DNA of 64,000 bases. Source: Populus alba (Eukaryota > Streptophyta > Magnoliopsida > Malpighiales > Salicaceae). Positions 1 to 11,326 of this stretch are shown here, piece after piece; within the stretch, counting starts at the first letter, position 1, and every line of letters begins with the position of its first letter. The stretch lies in NCBI RefSeq assembly GCF_005239225.2, contig NC_133296.1, forward strand, positions 9,362,001 through 9,426,000, written 5' to 3'. The translations under genes and the position numbers were made by a program. The notes beneath the pieces are model-generated. The model searched no databases. It was not told the origin of the DNA and saw only the letters and a program-made list of their open reading frames with translations.

Positions 1-33
1 ATTTCTGATGTGATGACTTGAGGAACCTACCAT
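1..33 (-). pseudogene. LOG-like gene, N-terminal stub cut by window edge
   Basis: Read on the minus strand from the ATG at 33-31 this encodes MVGSSSHHIRN, nearly the same as the first residues (MAGSSSHHIRN) of the full LOG-like proteins at 49949-50602 and 58667-59320. The rest of the gene lies left of the window, so its integrity cannot be judged. It is the sixth copy of the retrotransposon-borne LOG gene in this window. Confidence 0.75.
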
Positions 34-280
34 TTCTACACATTTCTATAGTTGTTGAATGTATGGGTTGAGTAGAAATGAAGTAAAGGAAGAGAAGATT
101 TTATAGATGAGAAATTGAAAATGCAATCATACCACCTTTATGTACGTCAGCTGGAGTCTCTCTCTCTCTCTCTCTCTATTTATTTATTTCAAAAAAAGCA
201 TGTGTATGTACAGGTAGTAGTTGTGATTATGGCTCACATCTTCGATTGGTTTTACATCCAAGAAGGCTATAAAAAAGCCT
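34..280 (-). other. Upstream region of LOG copy (ORF2-LOG spacer), with TC microsatellite
   Basis: This matches, on the minus strand, the spacer between ORF2 and LOG in elements B, C, A and D. It includes a TATA-like box (minus-strand TATAAAA near 99-106), the stretch giving ACATAAAGGTGG and a (TC)n run at about 158-178. Similarity to the other copies fades near 275, just where the ORF2 stop codon would be expected. Confidence 0.6.
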
Positions 281-345
281 TGAATCAGCTCTGTAATATT
301 TTACTTCATTTTTTTCTTCTCATGGCAGAACATGGATTTAATATT
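281..345. other. Short unassigned junction segment
   Basis: About 65 bp that match neither the Asp-LOG spacer on the left nor the Met-family LTR on the right. I see no gene or repeat in it. Confidence 0.3.
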
Positions 346-826
346 AGGGGCTTTATTTTATTTTGTTAGCTACAACCCAAGGCTTGTTTGGTCTTAATTA
401 ACAATTTTGTTTTCAGCTAAGAGTCGAGGCTTATTTGGATTAAGTTATAGGCTTTTTAGTTTAGGATTTTGGGTCAGTTTTGAGTAGACCTCATTTAAGT
501 CCACGGTCCATTAGGGTTAAGTTTTCAAGAACTATTTAAACTCATGTAAACCAAATTTTGGCAGTTTAAGGATTATTACTTTCTGAATTTTTCAGTTTTA
601 ACATGTGAGAGTGATTCTTGCATTCTTCAGTTCTTGAACGAACTGAATTTGACTTATCAAAGATTAACTGGCTTCGCAACGTCATTCTACTCATTCCAAT
701 AGTATTGGTGCCTTGGGGTAGGTTTCCATTGTGTCACACTCATATCAGACCTATTTCGGCTTTTCGGGATCAGACCTCAATCTTGATTGTGGGTTGTGTG
801 ACCATGTGATCATGAGGTTTGCATTA
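346..826 (+). repeat. Short 5' LTR (about 480 bp) of a Met-family Ty3/gypsy element
   Basis: The last ~450 bp match the 3' half of the longer Met-family LTRs (for example 29341-30174), ending in a mutated GCATTA where others have GCATCA. The left end begins GGGCTTTATTTTATTTTG, exactly as in the fragment at 14868-15345. The upstream ~400 bp of the long LTR are absent in both. A tRNA-Met primer site follows at once, so this acts as a 5' LTR. Confidence 0.7.
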
Positions 827-828
827 AT

Positions 829-840
829 TGGTATCAGAGC
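829..840 (+). promoter_or_regulatory. Primer-binding site, tRNA-Met type
   Basis: TGGTATCAGAGC lies two bases past the LTR end. It is the standard complement of the initiator tRNA-Met 3' end used by many plant LTR retrotransposons to prime minus-strand DNA synthesis. Confidence 0.85.
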
Positions 841-2471
841 TAGGCTTCGAAACAAGGTCATATCATTCTGTTATTTTCCTCTTTTTTTTTAGTGTTCCCT
901 TAAGTTTTTCAGTGTTTGCACCCATCTACTTGTTCTTCGTGTCTGCGTCATCTAAGCAAAAAAAAAGTTTATATTTCATCTTGTTATTGTCTCTAATCAT
1001 ATCAGTATATTAAAAAAAAAAAAAGAGAAAGAGGGATTAGTTGAAATTTGAAGGACCATTCAATTTTGCCGCAGAAACACAACACTTGGTGAATGATAAG
1101 CAAACCACCTCAGAATTAATTTAAACTTTATATTCAGTCTATTAGGGGTGAGATCGCATCATATGTCAAATTTGGGCTTATTCTGAATTGTTAGCTTGAG
1201 GTCTTAATTCTACCACAGAAACACTACTCTTAGTGAACCATAAGCAAACCACTTTAAAATCAATTGAAACTTCATATTCTGTGTATTGGGAATGATATCG
1301 CACCATATATTAAATTTGGGCTTATTTTGATATCGGCTTATGGAGGTTTTAATTGGAGGTTTAATTCTGCTGCAAACTGATCATACAAGGGGTTTGGGTA
1401 CTTAGACATAAGAGAACGACCTATAAATTGGTGTTTTCATAGTATTATAATACTAAATATTAAATTTGAGGTCATTTCAAGATCGTTTGGTCTGGGTTTC
1501 AAGTCTGTTACGTAAAAATTGTGTAATAGGTTAGATTTGCGTGAAGTTTCAAAACATGATCATTACTGTTTAGTTTTGTCCAAATCTTTTTGTTTCTACT
1601 ATATTTGGGCTATCTAAGATTCAAGTAATTTTTTTTGCTAATATTCACTTTTGTTTTATTTCGTGTCTTCGTTTCGTCCACAATTTGTACGAATTTGCAT
1701 TGCTACTAGCAAAATCATAATGATAGTTTTGTTTTGCTTTATTTTCAGTATATTTATTGATTATTGAGTCTAAAAATTATAATTCAAGTGCACTGCGAAG
1801 GCTACTGACTTTGATTTGTTCATTTCGGTTCCTAAAAAATCAAAAGAAAGCAAATTGTGAGGTAAAAGGCGTAGTGAGCTTATTAAAGTGAAAAGTCTTG
1901 ATTTTTTTTTTTGTGTTATACATGAGAGGTGTGAGGATATATTTTCTGCTACTAATCAAATTTTGCAGATTTAAAGAATGTTTGAAAACAACAAATCAAC
2001 GACACAAAACACTGACGTAGCTTTCCAATTGCAAGCTTAGATTTGTGTCCAGTTTCAAAACATGATATTTACTGTTTAGTTTTGTCCAAATATTTTTGTT
2101 TCTACTATATTTGGGTTATCTAAGAGACAAGTATTTGTTTTTGCTAATATTCACTTCTGTTTTATTTCGTGTCTTCGTTTTGTCCACAATTCATACGAAT
2201 TTGCATTACTACTAGCAAAATCATAATCATAGTTTTTTTTTTCTTTGTTTTCAGTATATTTATTGATTCTTGAGTCTGAAAATTATAATTCAAGTGCGTT
2301 GTGAAGGCTATTAACTTTGATTTGTTCATTTCAGTTCCTAAAGAATCAAAAGAAAGCAAATTGTGAGGTAAAAGGCGTAGTGAGATTATTAGAGTAAAAA
2401 GCCTTAATTTTTTTTTGTGTGATACACGGGAGGTGTAAGGATATATTTTTTGCTACTAACCAAATTTTGCA
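841..2471 (+). repeat. Untranslated leader of the Met-family element with two tandem duplications
   Basis: There is no long open frame. Two imperfect direct repeats are visible. A unit of about 142 bp occurs at about 1062-1203 and 1204-1345 and carries 'caaaccac' and 'aaatttgggctta'. A unit of about 505 bp occurs at about 1535-2037 and 2042-2545, and its second copy contains the gag start. The inverted form of the 142-bp pair is in element E at about 10738-11080, so that duplication is old. Confidence 0.7.
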
Positions 2472-3500
2472 AATGCAAAGAATGTCTAAAAATGACGAAT
2501 CAGCAACACAAAACCCTGACGTAACTTTTCAATTGCAAGCTATAGGCCAGCAACTTGAGATGTTGTCTAGGACACGTACTAGGATCTAAAAGATGAGGTG
2601 AATTTGATAAAGCAACAGAATAGTGGGGCTGATCGCAGGTGAAATACAGTTTGTATGGCCGTACGGAATGTGAAATCTGGTTTTGAAGAGTTTGTTGACG
2701 AAAACGCATATGCGAGTGCAGATGAATATAATTTTGCATCTACTGGCCAAGGAATCAAGTCTGGACTTAATAGGGCTAGGAGGAATGTGAATTTCCGTGG
2801 CATGAGCACTTATGAAGATATGGATGGGGACTTGGACACCATTAAACTTAAATTTCCTAACTTTCAAGGTAAAAACGATCCCGAGGCTTATTTGGAGTGG
2901 GAGAAAAAGATAGATTGGATTTTTTTATTGCCATAGCTATTCTGAACAAAAAAAGGTGAAATTGGTGATAATTGAGTTTATAGAATACGCATTGATTTGG
3001 TGGGATCAGATTGTGATCAGTAGGATGAAAGTCTTAATGAGGAGACGATTTGTGCCAAACCACTATTACAGTTACTTATATATGAAGCTCCAAGGTCTCA
3101 ATCAAGGTTTCAAGACAGTAGATGAATATCATAAAGAGATGGAGATAGCAATGATTCGGGCCAATGTTGTTGAAGTAGAGAAGCCATCATGGCTAGATTT
3201 CTTAATGGGTTGAATCGGGACATTGCTAATGTGGTTGAGCTATAGCAGTACGTGGAGCTAAAGGACATGGTTTACATGGCTACAAAGGTGGAGAGACAAC
3301 TTAGAAAGGGGCATGCTCGGCCAACATTTAATTCGGGTTCTTCATCATCTGGGAAGCCGAAACTAAAGAGATAGGGTATTGTCCGGCCGAGATCCTTTGT
3401 TACTTCTAGAATTAAACCACCAAAGGCATCGTCCCTACTGATGCCAGGTTTCAGGGACATGGACATTATGCTTCAGAGTGTCCAAACAAGAGAATCATGA
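2472..3500 (+). pseudogene. Met-family gag (capsid/nucleocapsid), decayed
   Basis: Translation from ATG 2472 gives MQRMSKNDESATQNPD and meets a stop near 2586. The frame resumes at 2655-2936 with a retrotransposon Gag segment (KLKFPNFQGKNDPEAYLEWE, then a W-rich end) and again at 2956-3213 (MKVLMRRRFVPNHYY, LKLQGLNQGF-like). The nucleocapsid zinc knuckle near 3445-3497 is degenerate: RFQGHGHYASECPN keeps the second half of the CCHC motif but has lost the first Cys pair. Gag would form the virus-like particle; this copy cannot make a whole protein. The gag of element F (18673-19785, minus) is a related copy. Confidence 0.75.
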
Positions 3501-4249
3501 TGATTAGAGATAATGGTGATATGAAATCTGAAAGTGACAAATCTGATTGTGAAGGCATGCCACCATTGGAGGATAGTGATGGGGATGAGTTAGCATTACT
3601 GGTTGAGGATTTCTTGGTTATATAAGGCGAACACTTCAGGTTCAGGTTAAGGAAGATGAAACTAATCAACAAAGGGAGAACATCTTTCATACACGTTGTT
3701 ATATCCAAAGCAAGGTGTGTGGTTTAATTATAGATAGTGGAAGCTGTGTTAATGTTTGTAGTACCACCCTTATTAGGAAACTGAATTTGTGTACTGTTAA
3801 GTATACTAAACCATATAGATTGCAATGGCTGAATGATAGTGGTTACATGAAACTGACTAAACAGGTTGTGGTTCCATTTTCGATTGGGAAATATGTTGAT
3901 GAAGTTCTGTGCAACGTGGTACCAATGCAAGCAAGTCACATTTTGTTGGGGAGAGCATGGCAATATGATAGGAAGGCAATTCATGATGGGGTTAAAAATG
4001 GGTATACCATTGTAAAACATGGTAATACCATCACTCTTAATTTCTCTTACACCCAAACAGGTGTATGATGATAAAATAAAGCTAAAAAGTGAGCATGAGG
4101 CGATGGGGAGAGAAAATCAAGGTGAGGAACAAGGGGAGAGAAGACCATTAGATTCGACTAGAACTCAAACCACTACAACCCATTCGGCCACCCATCCGAA
4201 CACAAGTAAATATTCGGCCAACACTCCAAACAAATCAAATCATTCATGA
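3501..4249 (+). pseudogene. Met-family retropepsin (protease) region, decayed
   Basis: The open stretch 3715-4068 contains the aspartic protease signature region: CGLIIDSGSCVNVCS, where IDSGS is the D-S/T-G catalytic loop, followed by the flap and the downstream HILLGRAWQYD motif. The upstream linker (3501-3714) has a stop near 3624. The C-terminal linker (4019-4249) is rich in charged residues and Thr and ends where an LTR fragment begins. The RT that should follow is missing here; a plus-strand RT fragment of the same family is at 19786-20067. Confidence 0.75.
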
Positions 4250-4916
4250 TGCGAACCTCATGATCACGTGGTCACATAACCCACACGCAAATACACCAAT
4301 TCCTGGAAAGTCAAGTAAATCAGGTTTGATAGGAGTGTGACACAAAGATAACTTGTACCTAGGCACCAACACTATTGGAAACATAAACCCCAGCCACGAA
4401 GCTAGTTGTTCTTTGATAAGTTGTTTTCAGTTCTTTAGAGAACCAAGGAAGGGAGATTATCCCACCAACACAAAACAAGTGCAGCAAAGTTTACTGATCT
4501 GAAAATTGCGTAACCTTACATGTTTGGTTATGTCTTTATTTATACTGACTCTAGACTTAAAGAAACCCTAATGGACCCCCTCTTTAGGTGGACTTATATG
4601 AAGCCCACTTACAATTGACCCAAATAAGTAATAATAACCTAATAAACTAAGAAGAAAAATAAAAATCCAAAAATTACCATCCTAAATATGCTAGAATCAA
4701 ATTTGTGTTGTTGCCCCCTTTCCTTTGATGTCCTTGATTAGCTTGGATTTCCTTGTTTAACTTGGACAAATAAGAAAACAAATTTCCTCCTTTGTTGTTG
4801 ATTTAATTACTTTCCTTCCTATGTTAGGAAAAGCATTAAATAGTCCTCCCCTCTTTAGGAATAAGATATGGCCAACTTCCTTACTTAATTAGGAGAATAA
4901 ATAGATGGCTTTTTTA
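4247..4916 (-). repeat. LTR fragment related to the 1,011-bp LTR family
   Basis: It starts TGATGCGAACCTCATGATCACG, the reverse complement of the LTR end shared by the Met and 1,011-bp families. It also has the 'acctaggcaccaac' and 'tgatctgaaaattg' parts seen in the 1,011-bp type. It stops after 670 bp, directly against the 3' LTR of element F, so its start (TGATACG...) is missing. Confidence 0.6.
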
Positions 4917-5849
4917 TGATGCGAACCTCGTGATCACGTGGTCACGCAACCCACAATCAAGATTGAGATCTGATCCCGGAAAGCCGAAATAGGTCTGATA
5001 TGAGTGCGACACAATGGAAACCTACCCCAAGGCACCAACACTATTGGAATGAGTAGAATGACGCCACGAAGCCAGTTAATCTTCGATAAGTCAGATTCAG
5101 TTCGTTCAAGAACTGAAGAATGCAAGAATCACTCTCACACGTTAAAACTGAAAAATTCAGAATAATATTCATCAAAGCTGCCGAAATTGTGGCTTACATG
5201 AGTTTAAATAGTTCTTGAAAAGTTAACCCTAATGGACTCCTTATGTGGACTTATATGAGGTCCACTCAAAACCCTAAACTGAAAAGCCCATAACCTGATC
5301 CAAACAAGCCTTGGATCCTAGCTGAAAACAAACTATTAATTAAGCCCAAACATGAAGGAAAATAATAAAAATAAGTAACTTGTCATTAAATACCACCAGC
5401 CCTTCTTTCCTTGTGTGGCTAGGATGAATAAGGAATCCTTATAAGAAAAGGATTCTGAAACATTAATGAATCCTTGCCACACTAGGAGATTATATTGCAA
5501 CTCATTAAATATCCTTGTGGAACTAGGAAATTCCCAAAACCAGCTCCCACATCCTTGGAGGAAAAGAATCCTAATCAAATAGGAAGTCCACAAGTCAAAT
5601 GGCAGTAAATAACAAAATCCGTATAGCCTCTGTTGACCAGTATCGGGGTGCCTTCCCGAACTCCGATTGACCTGCAATTTTAACCCAAGGTAGTAAGATA
5701 TGTCTGAAGAGTCCACATAAAATATTAGCCCGATCCAACGGTCAGATTGATAATTATGATTGTTGCCGTAAACCTGGACTGTTGCGCTTTTTATGCCAAA
5801 ATCCGAATATGACCTTACTTGGGTCGTATCACAGGGCTGAACCGTATCA
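4917..5849 (-). repeat. 3' LTR of element F (933 bp)
   Basis: It runs from TGATGCGAACCTCG to GAACCGTATCA, giving the expected TG...CA ends on the minus strand, and matches the E LTRs and the LTR at 29341-30174 along its length. The integrase end of the F polyprotein lies about 160 bp beyond it. No matching 5' LTR of the same element was found. Confidence 0.8.
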
Positions 5850-6004
5850 TTTTATCCTTGTAGCAAGGAATAAAACAAGCCTCACAAGGCTGGTATTGGG
5901 CCGGACATATCAAACTCTTGTTCCACACGAATTGGGCTCTTCTTGGACCTGAACTAGATGAATTAAAGGTTGTCCTTCATACTCCTTAAATGTCCCAAGC
6001 CCTT

Positions 6005-8569
6005 CTAGGTCCATCTTGCTCCATAAATTCTGAACAACCCATTCAATGCTTCTTTAAGCTTCTTTGCCCTAGCTCTTGTGATTGGCCCAATTGGCACCTC
6101 CAATGGATCGTTGGCATGATTATGCTTGATGTTGGGTTGATCCGTATCATCCTCTCTTTCTTTAAAAGGATTTGACCCCGAATCATCGCCTACATCAAAC
6201 GGAGTAAGATCAGAAACATTAAAGGTAGCACTAACACCATACTCACCTGGTAAATCAACTTTATAAGCATTGTCATTGATCCTCTCAAGGATCTGAAATG
6301 GCCCATCTCCTCGTGGTTGTATCTTTGATTTCCTATGGGCCAGAAATCTCTCCTTGCGCATATGCACCCAAACCCAATCTCCGGGCTGAAAGACAACATG
6401 TTTGCGCCCTTTATTGGCTTTGGTCGCATACACCCGATTCCTTTTTTCAATCTATTACCGCACACTCTCATGGAGTGTCTTCACCACCTGTGCTTTACGA
6501 TTACCATCCAAACTAACCCTTTCATCAACATGCAAGGAAATCAAATCCATTAGAGTTAAAGGGTTAAATCTATACACAATTTCAAATGGTGAAAATTCAG
6601 TAGTAGAGTGCACACTACGATTATATGCAAACTCTATAAATGGAAAACAATCATCCCAATTCTTTAAGGAACTTTTGAATGACAGCACGCAGAAGTTGTG
6701 TTAAGGTCCTATTAACTACTTTGGTTTGTCCATTTGTTTGGGGGTGACAAGTAGTTGAAAACAACAGTGTAATACCCAATTTCCCCCATAACACCTTCCA
6801 AAAATAGCTAAGGAACATAACATCTCTATTAGAAACAATGCTCTTAGGGACCCCGTGAAGTCGTACTATCTCTCTAAAGAAAAAATCAGCAATGTTAGTG
6901 CCATCATCGGTTTTATGACATGGAATAAAGTGTTCCATCTTTGAAAACCTATCAACAACTACAAAGATTGAATCCCTACCCCATTTTGACCTAAGTAAAC
7001 CTAAGACGAAATCCATCGAAATGTCTACCCATGGTTCCTTAGGTACAGGCAAAGGGGTATACAAGCCATGTGGTTGAGTCCTAGACTTTGCTTTCTTGGA
7101 AGTTATGCATTTATCACATATGCACTGCACATCTTTTTTCATTTTAGGCCAATAAAAATGCTCTTGCAACACATCCAGAGTCTTAACAACACCAAAATGC
7201 CCAATCAACCCGCCCCCATGTGCTTCACGTACAAGCAATTCACGCATATTACTTAATAGAACACATAATCGACTCTCTTTAAACAAATATCCATTAAGTC
7301 TATAAAACTTCCCAAAAGCTGAAGTTTTGCAAGCATTGTAAACATTAGCAAAATCATTATCATCCTTGTACAATTCTTTTATGTGTTCAAATCCTAGAAA
7401 TCTAGCATCCAAAGCAAATAAAAGAACATACCTGCGTGAAAGTGCATCAGCCACAATGTTTTCTTTTCCTTGCTTATACTTGATCACATACGGAAAGGTT
7501 TCAATAAATTCCACCCATTTGGCATGTCTCCTACTCAACTTACCTTGCCCTTTCAAGTGCTTCAATTATTCATGATCAGAATGTATCACAAACTCCTTGG
7601 GCCACAGGTAATGCTGCCATGTCTCTAGAGTTCTTACCAAGGCATAGAGCTCTTTGTAATATGTAGGGTAATTCTTAAGTTTTTCGTTGAAATACACAAT
7701 GGGCCTTTTATCCTGCATTAACACTCTAAGTACATTACACAAATGATCAAGATGCTAATTTAAGTTCTTGCTATGGATCAAAATGTCATCAAAATACACA
7801 ACAACAAACTTACCTATAAATGCACGCAATACATGATTCATTAAACGCATAAATGTGCTAGGCGCATTTGTAAATCCAAACAGCATGACTAACCATTCAT
7901 ACAAACCATGCTTAGTCTTAAATGCAGTTTTCCACTCATCACCCTCTTTCATCCTAATCTGATGGTACCCACTTTTTAGGTCAATCTTAAAGAAAATACA
8001 TGATCCATGTAACTCATCTAGCATGTCGATACTTTACCGTTATGTTATTGACGACACGACAATCAACACACATCCTTCATGTTCCATCCTTTTTAGGCAC
8101 AAGTAGCACGGGCACAACACAAGGACACATACTCTTATGAATGTACCCCTTCATCATCAACTCATCTACTTGCCTTTGAAGCTCCTTTGTCTCCTCGAGG
8201 TTGCTTCTATAGGCTGGATGGTTAGGAATCGAAGCTCCGGGCACAAGGTCAATTGATGTTCAATCCCCCCTTAATGGTGGTAATTCATTAGGGATGTATT
8301 CAGGAAATACATCATCAAACTCCTGCATCAAAGAAACAGCCACACTAGGAATAGCAGAATCAAGATTGTTAGTGCTAAAACAAGCCTCCTTGTACACAAG
8401 TAAGATCATTGGCTTATTAGTGAAAAATGCAGATCTGATTTGAGATCCTTTTGCATAAAAATTAGGTTGTTTCTTTAATTTTTTCCACACTACTATCATC
8501 ACGCAAGCTTACTTTCTTCACTCCTCGATTTTTACCTCCACTCTTAACCGGTTTAATTAATGATTTAGG
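6005..8569 (-). pseudogene. Met-family pol: RT, RNase H, integrase (broken)
   Basis: Minus-strand domains in order: RT N-terminal part (8260-8502, EFDDVFPEYIPNELPPLRG), RT palm (7755-8024, [13 protein letters not shown] and YFDDILI, the catalytic Asp pair present), RNase H (about 7565-7750), integrase zinc-binding HHCC and core (6651-7565, DISMDF, SNRD), and integrase C-terminal region (6005-6688, GDWVWVHMRKERF and SATFNVSDLTPF). Several frameshifts and stops break it. The RT thumb of roughly 130 residues is missing between ILIHSKNLN and the RNase H start. The third integrase catalytic acid is changed: the site reads GQTKVVNR where relatives have Glu in place of Lys (codon 6722-6720). Ty3/gypsy is certain; the exact lineage is not. 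Confidence 0.85.
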
Positions 8570-9965
8570 TAATGCGAACATCGTGATCACGTTGTCACGC
8601 AACCCATAATCAAGATTGAGATCTGATCCCAGAAAGCCGAAAGAGGTCTGATAAAAGTGTGACACAATGGAAACCTTCCCCAAGGCACCAACACTATTGA
8701 AATGAGTAGAAGGACGCCGCGAAGCTAGTTAATCTTCGATAAGTCAGATTCAGTTCGTTCAAGAACTGAAGAATGCAAGAATCACTCTCACATGTTAAAA
8801 CTGAAAAATTCATAATAATATTCATCAAAGCTGCCGAAATTTTGGCTTACATGAGTTTAAATAGTTCTTGAAAAATTAACCCTAATAGACCTCTTATGTG
8901 GACTTATATGAGGTCCACTCAAAATTGGCTCAAAACCCTAAACTAAAAAGCCCATAACCTGATCCAAACAAGCCTTGGACTGTTGCTCAAAACAAAGTTT
9001 TAATTAAGCCCAAACATTAAAGAAAATAATAAAAATAACTAATCTGTCATTAAATACCACCAACCCTTTTTTCTTTGTGTAGCTAGGATGAATAAGGAAT
9101 CCTTATAAGAAAAGGATTCTGAAACATTAATGAATCACTGCCACACTTGTATATTATGTTGCAGCTCATGAAAGATCCTTGTGGAACTAGGAAATTCCCA
9201 AAACCAGCTGCCAAATCCTTGTAGGAAAAGAATCCTAACCAAATAGGAAGTCCACAAGTCAAATGGAAGTAAATAACAAAATTCGTATAGCCTCTGTTGG
9301 CCAGTATTGCAGTTTCTTCCTGAACTCCGATTGAGCTGAAGTTTTAACCCAAGGTAGTAAAACATTTTTGGAGAGTCCACATAAAATATTAGCCCAATCG
9401 AACGGTCAGATTGAGAATTATGTGTAACAGCCCGGCCCGACTTGCCATATATTGTCTGCTTTGGGGCTTACTGCCCTCACGGTTTTGTTCCTAGTGACGC
9501 GAGCCCACTTCTGAGCCTGACGCCCCAAAACGCGTATAACAAGTTGGCAACCAGCACCACTTATAAGGCCAGCAACACACCCCTTACCCGCCGATGTGGG
9601 ATCTTACAATCCACCCCCCTTAAGGAGCCCGACAACCCCGTCGGCACAACCGGACAACCAGTAAGGTCAGCTTTGATACCAAATGTAACGGCCTGACCCA
9701 ACTTGCCATATATTGTCCGCTTTGGGCCTTACCGCCCTCACGGTTTTGTTTCTGGTGACGCGAGCCCACTTCTGCGCCTGAAGCCCCAAAACGCGTATAA
9801 CAAGTTGGCAACCAGCACCACTTATAAGGCCAGCAACACACCCCTCACCCGCCGATGTGGGATCTTACATTATGATTGTTACCGTAAACCTGGATTGTTG
9901 CGCTTTTTACACCAAAATCTGAATCTGACCTTACTTGGGTCGTATCATAGGGTTGAACTGTATCA
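8570..9965 (-). repeat. 3' LTR of element E, interrupted by a TRIM
   Basis: It begins TAATGCGAACATCG (the TG end mutated to TA) and ends at TATCA 9965. Without the 447-bp TRIM and its 5-bp duplication the LTR is about 944 bp, close to the F LTR (933) and the right LTR of E (905). Confidence 0.8.
9423..9869 (-). mobile_element. TRIM (terminal-repeat retrotransposon in miniature), 447 bp, TSD TTATG
   Basis: Two 186-bp terminal repeats (9423-9608 and 9684-9869) start TGTAAC and end GATCTTACA. They flank a 75-bp interior (9609-9683). On the minus strand the interior opens with TGGTATCAAAGC, a tRNA-Met-like primer site next to the right repeat, and ends with a purine tract AGGGGGGTGGAT next to the left repeat. 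TTATG is present at 9418-9422 and 9870-9874. It codes for nothing. The termini, primer site, purine tract and size are all typical of TRIMs, which depend on other elements for transposition. Confidence 0.9.
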
Positions 9966-11094
9966 TTCCCTTCCTCTTCAAGAAGATTCGCCCTCGAATC
10001 TTGAATAGGATTAATAGCGACTTCAGTAGCCTTTTATTTAAGCCTTCGAAATCCCCTTATTGTTAACACCTTTCTCCACCAACACTGTATAGAAGTAATG
10101 ACTGACAAGAATTTCAAATGAGCACGCTATACTAACCACTTGCGTATATAATTTTGAATGATAACCACAACGACTCTTCTTCGTCTTTCATCCTTTTGGC
10201 GCTGTACCTTTTTTTCCCATGAAGCTTGAAGATCATAGAATAATCTTCTACATTTATCAACTTCTCGTTCTAAAACCCCCAAACCATGGCTTAGTTTTTC
10301 GCATCGTTGATCTACAATCCTCCTCTGTTCCCTCTCCCTTGGTGAATACATGACACAGATAGGGGAAAAAAACAAGAAGATGACGAAAAGAATAGAGTTG
10401 ATAACAGGAAGAACTCTGATTTAGATTCGAGATTACAAATCTGACTTTTGTTTGGACCAGAACTTATAAAAAAAAAACAAACAAATGTGAAAGTGATGAA
10501 AAGGACTCAAACAACAACCAAATATCAAAATATAATGATAGTATAATGGCATCAACGAAATCAACAAAAACAAAACAAGTTCTGAAAGATGACAAAACAA
10601 GACCCAATTCATGAACCTAAAGAAACCTATCCAAATGACCTCAAATTTAATATTTAGTATTACAATATTATGAAAACACCAAAACTCAATTTATAGGTCG
10701 TTCTCTTATTTCTAGGTACCCAAACTCCTTGTATGATCAGTTTGCGGCAGAATTGAACCTCCAATTAAACCTCCTGACGTCGATATCAAAATAAGCCCAA
10801 ATTTAATATATGATGCGATCTCATCCCCAATACACATAATATGAAGTTTCAATTGATTCTAAGGTGGTTTGCTTATGGTTCACTAATAGTTGTGTTTTTG
10901 TGACAGAATTGAACCTCGAATTAAAACCTCAAGAAAACAATATCAGACTAAGCCTAAATTTTACATATGATGTGATCTCACCCCTAATAGACTGAATATG
11001 AAGTTTAAATTGATTCTGAGGTGGTTTGGTTATGGTTAACCAAGAGTTGTGTTTCTGCGGCAAAAAATTTAATGATCCTTCAAATTTCAACTAA

Positions 11095-11133
<39 letters not shown>

Positions 11134-11312
11134 TTATATATATATACTGATATGATTAGAGACAGTAGCAAGATGAAATATAATTTTTTTTTTCGCTTAG
11201 ATGACGCAGACATGAAGAACAAGAATATGGACGCTAACACTGAAAAACTTAAGGGAAAACTAAAAAAAAAAAACAAAAATAACAAAATGATATTACCTTG
11301 TTTCGGAGCCTA
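9966..11312 (-). other. Internal region of element E: leader-derived DNA, no gag-pol
   Basis: The right part (about 10640-11100) is the inverse of the Met-family leader seen at 841-1450, including the duplicated ~142-bp unit and a (TC)n run at about 11098-11134. The left end (9966-9985, TTCCCTTCCTCTTCAAGAAG) is a purine tract on the minus strand. The remaining ~600 bp hold a small open frame (10127-10375) and nothing else I recognise. Confidence 0.65.
10127..10375 (-). CDS. Small ORF, coiled-coil-like, unknown (low confidence)
   Basis: 82 codons, highly charged in the middle (EREQRRIVDQRC, SWEKKVQRQKDERRRR) and ending in a hydrophobic IQ-like stretch (VVIIQNYIRKW). The heptad-like spacing suggests a coiled coil. 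No other copy exists in the window, so conservation cannot be tested. It may be chance, a piece of a captured host gene, or a leftover of the 3' part of this non-autonomous element. I do not recognise it. Confidence 0.25.
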   Translation of the reverse strand: MFFSPICVMYSPREREQRRIVDQRCEKLSHGLGVLEREVDKCRRLFYDLQASWEKKVQRQKDERRRRVVVVIIQNYIRKWLV

Positions 11313-11324
11313 GCTCTGATACCA
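11313..11324 (-). promoter_or_regulatory. Primer-binding site of element E, tRNA-Met type
   Basis: GCTCTGATACCA on the plus strand, i.e. TGGTATCAGAGC on the minus strand, two bases inside the right LTR. It matches the primer site at 829-840. Confidence 0.85.
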
Positions 11325-11326
11325 AC

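Noticed and set aside
158..178. CRISPR-like or satellite repeats (TC runs here and at 11098-11134, 15899-15915)
   Set aside because: Plain dinucleotide microsatellites without spacers.
618..809. Repeated small frame starting MHSSVLERTE (also at 4934-5125, 29974-30189 and 30193-30552)
   Set aside because: It lies in the transcribed part of Met-family LTRs and is kept only because the LTRs are similar; no start or coding signal supports it.
2162..2359. Minus-strand frames in the leader and gag of the first Met-family element (2162-2867)
   Set aside because: They overlap the recognisable plus-strand gag and show no similarity to known products.
5336..5716. Frames with FCYLLPFDLWTSYL in several LTRs (9135-9380, 11891-12079, 17314-17592, 27354-27620, 29462-29752)
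   Set aside because: Different lengths and frames in different LTR copies, inside U3; treated as chance open frames in related LTRs.
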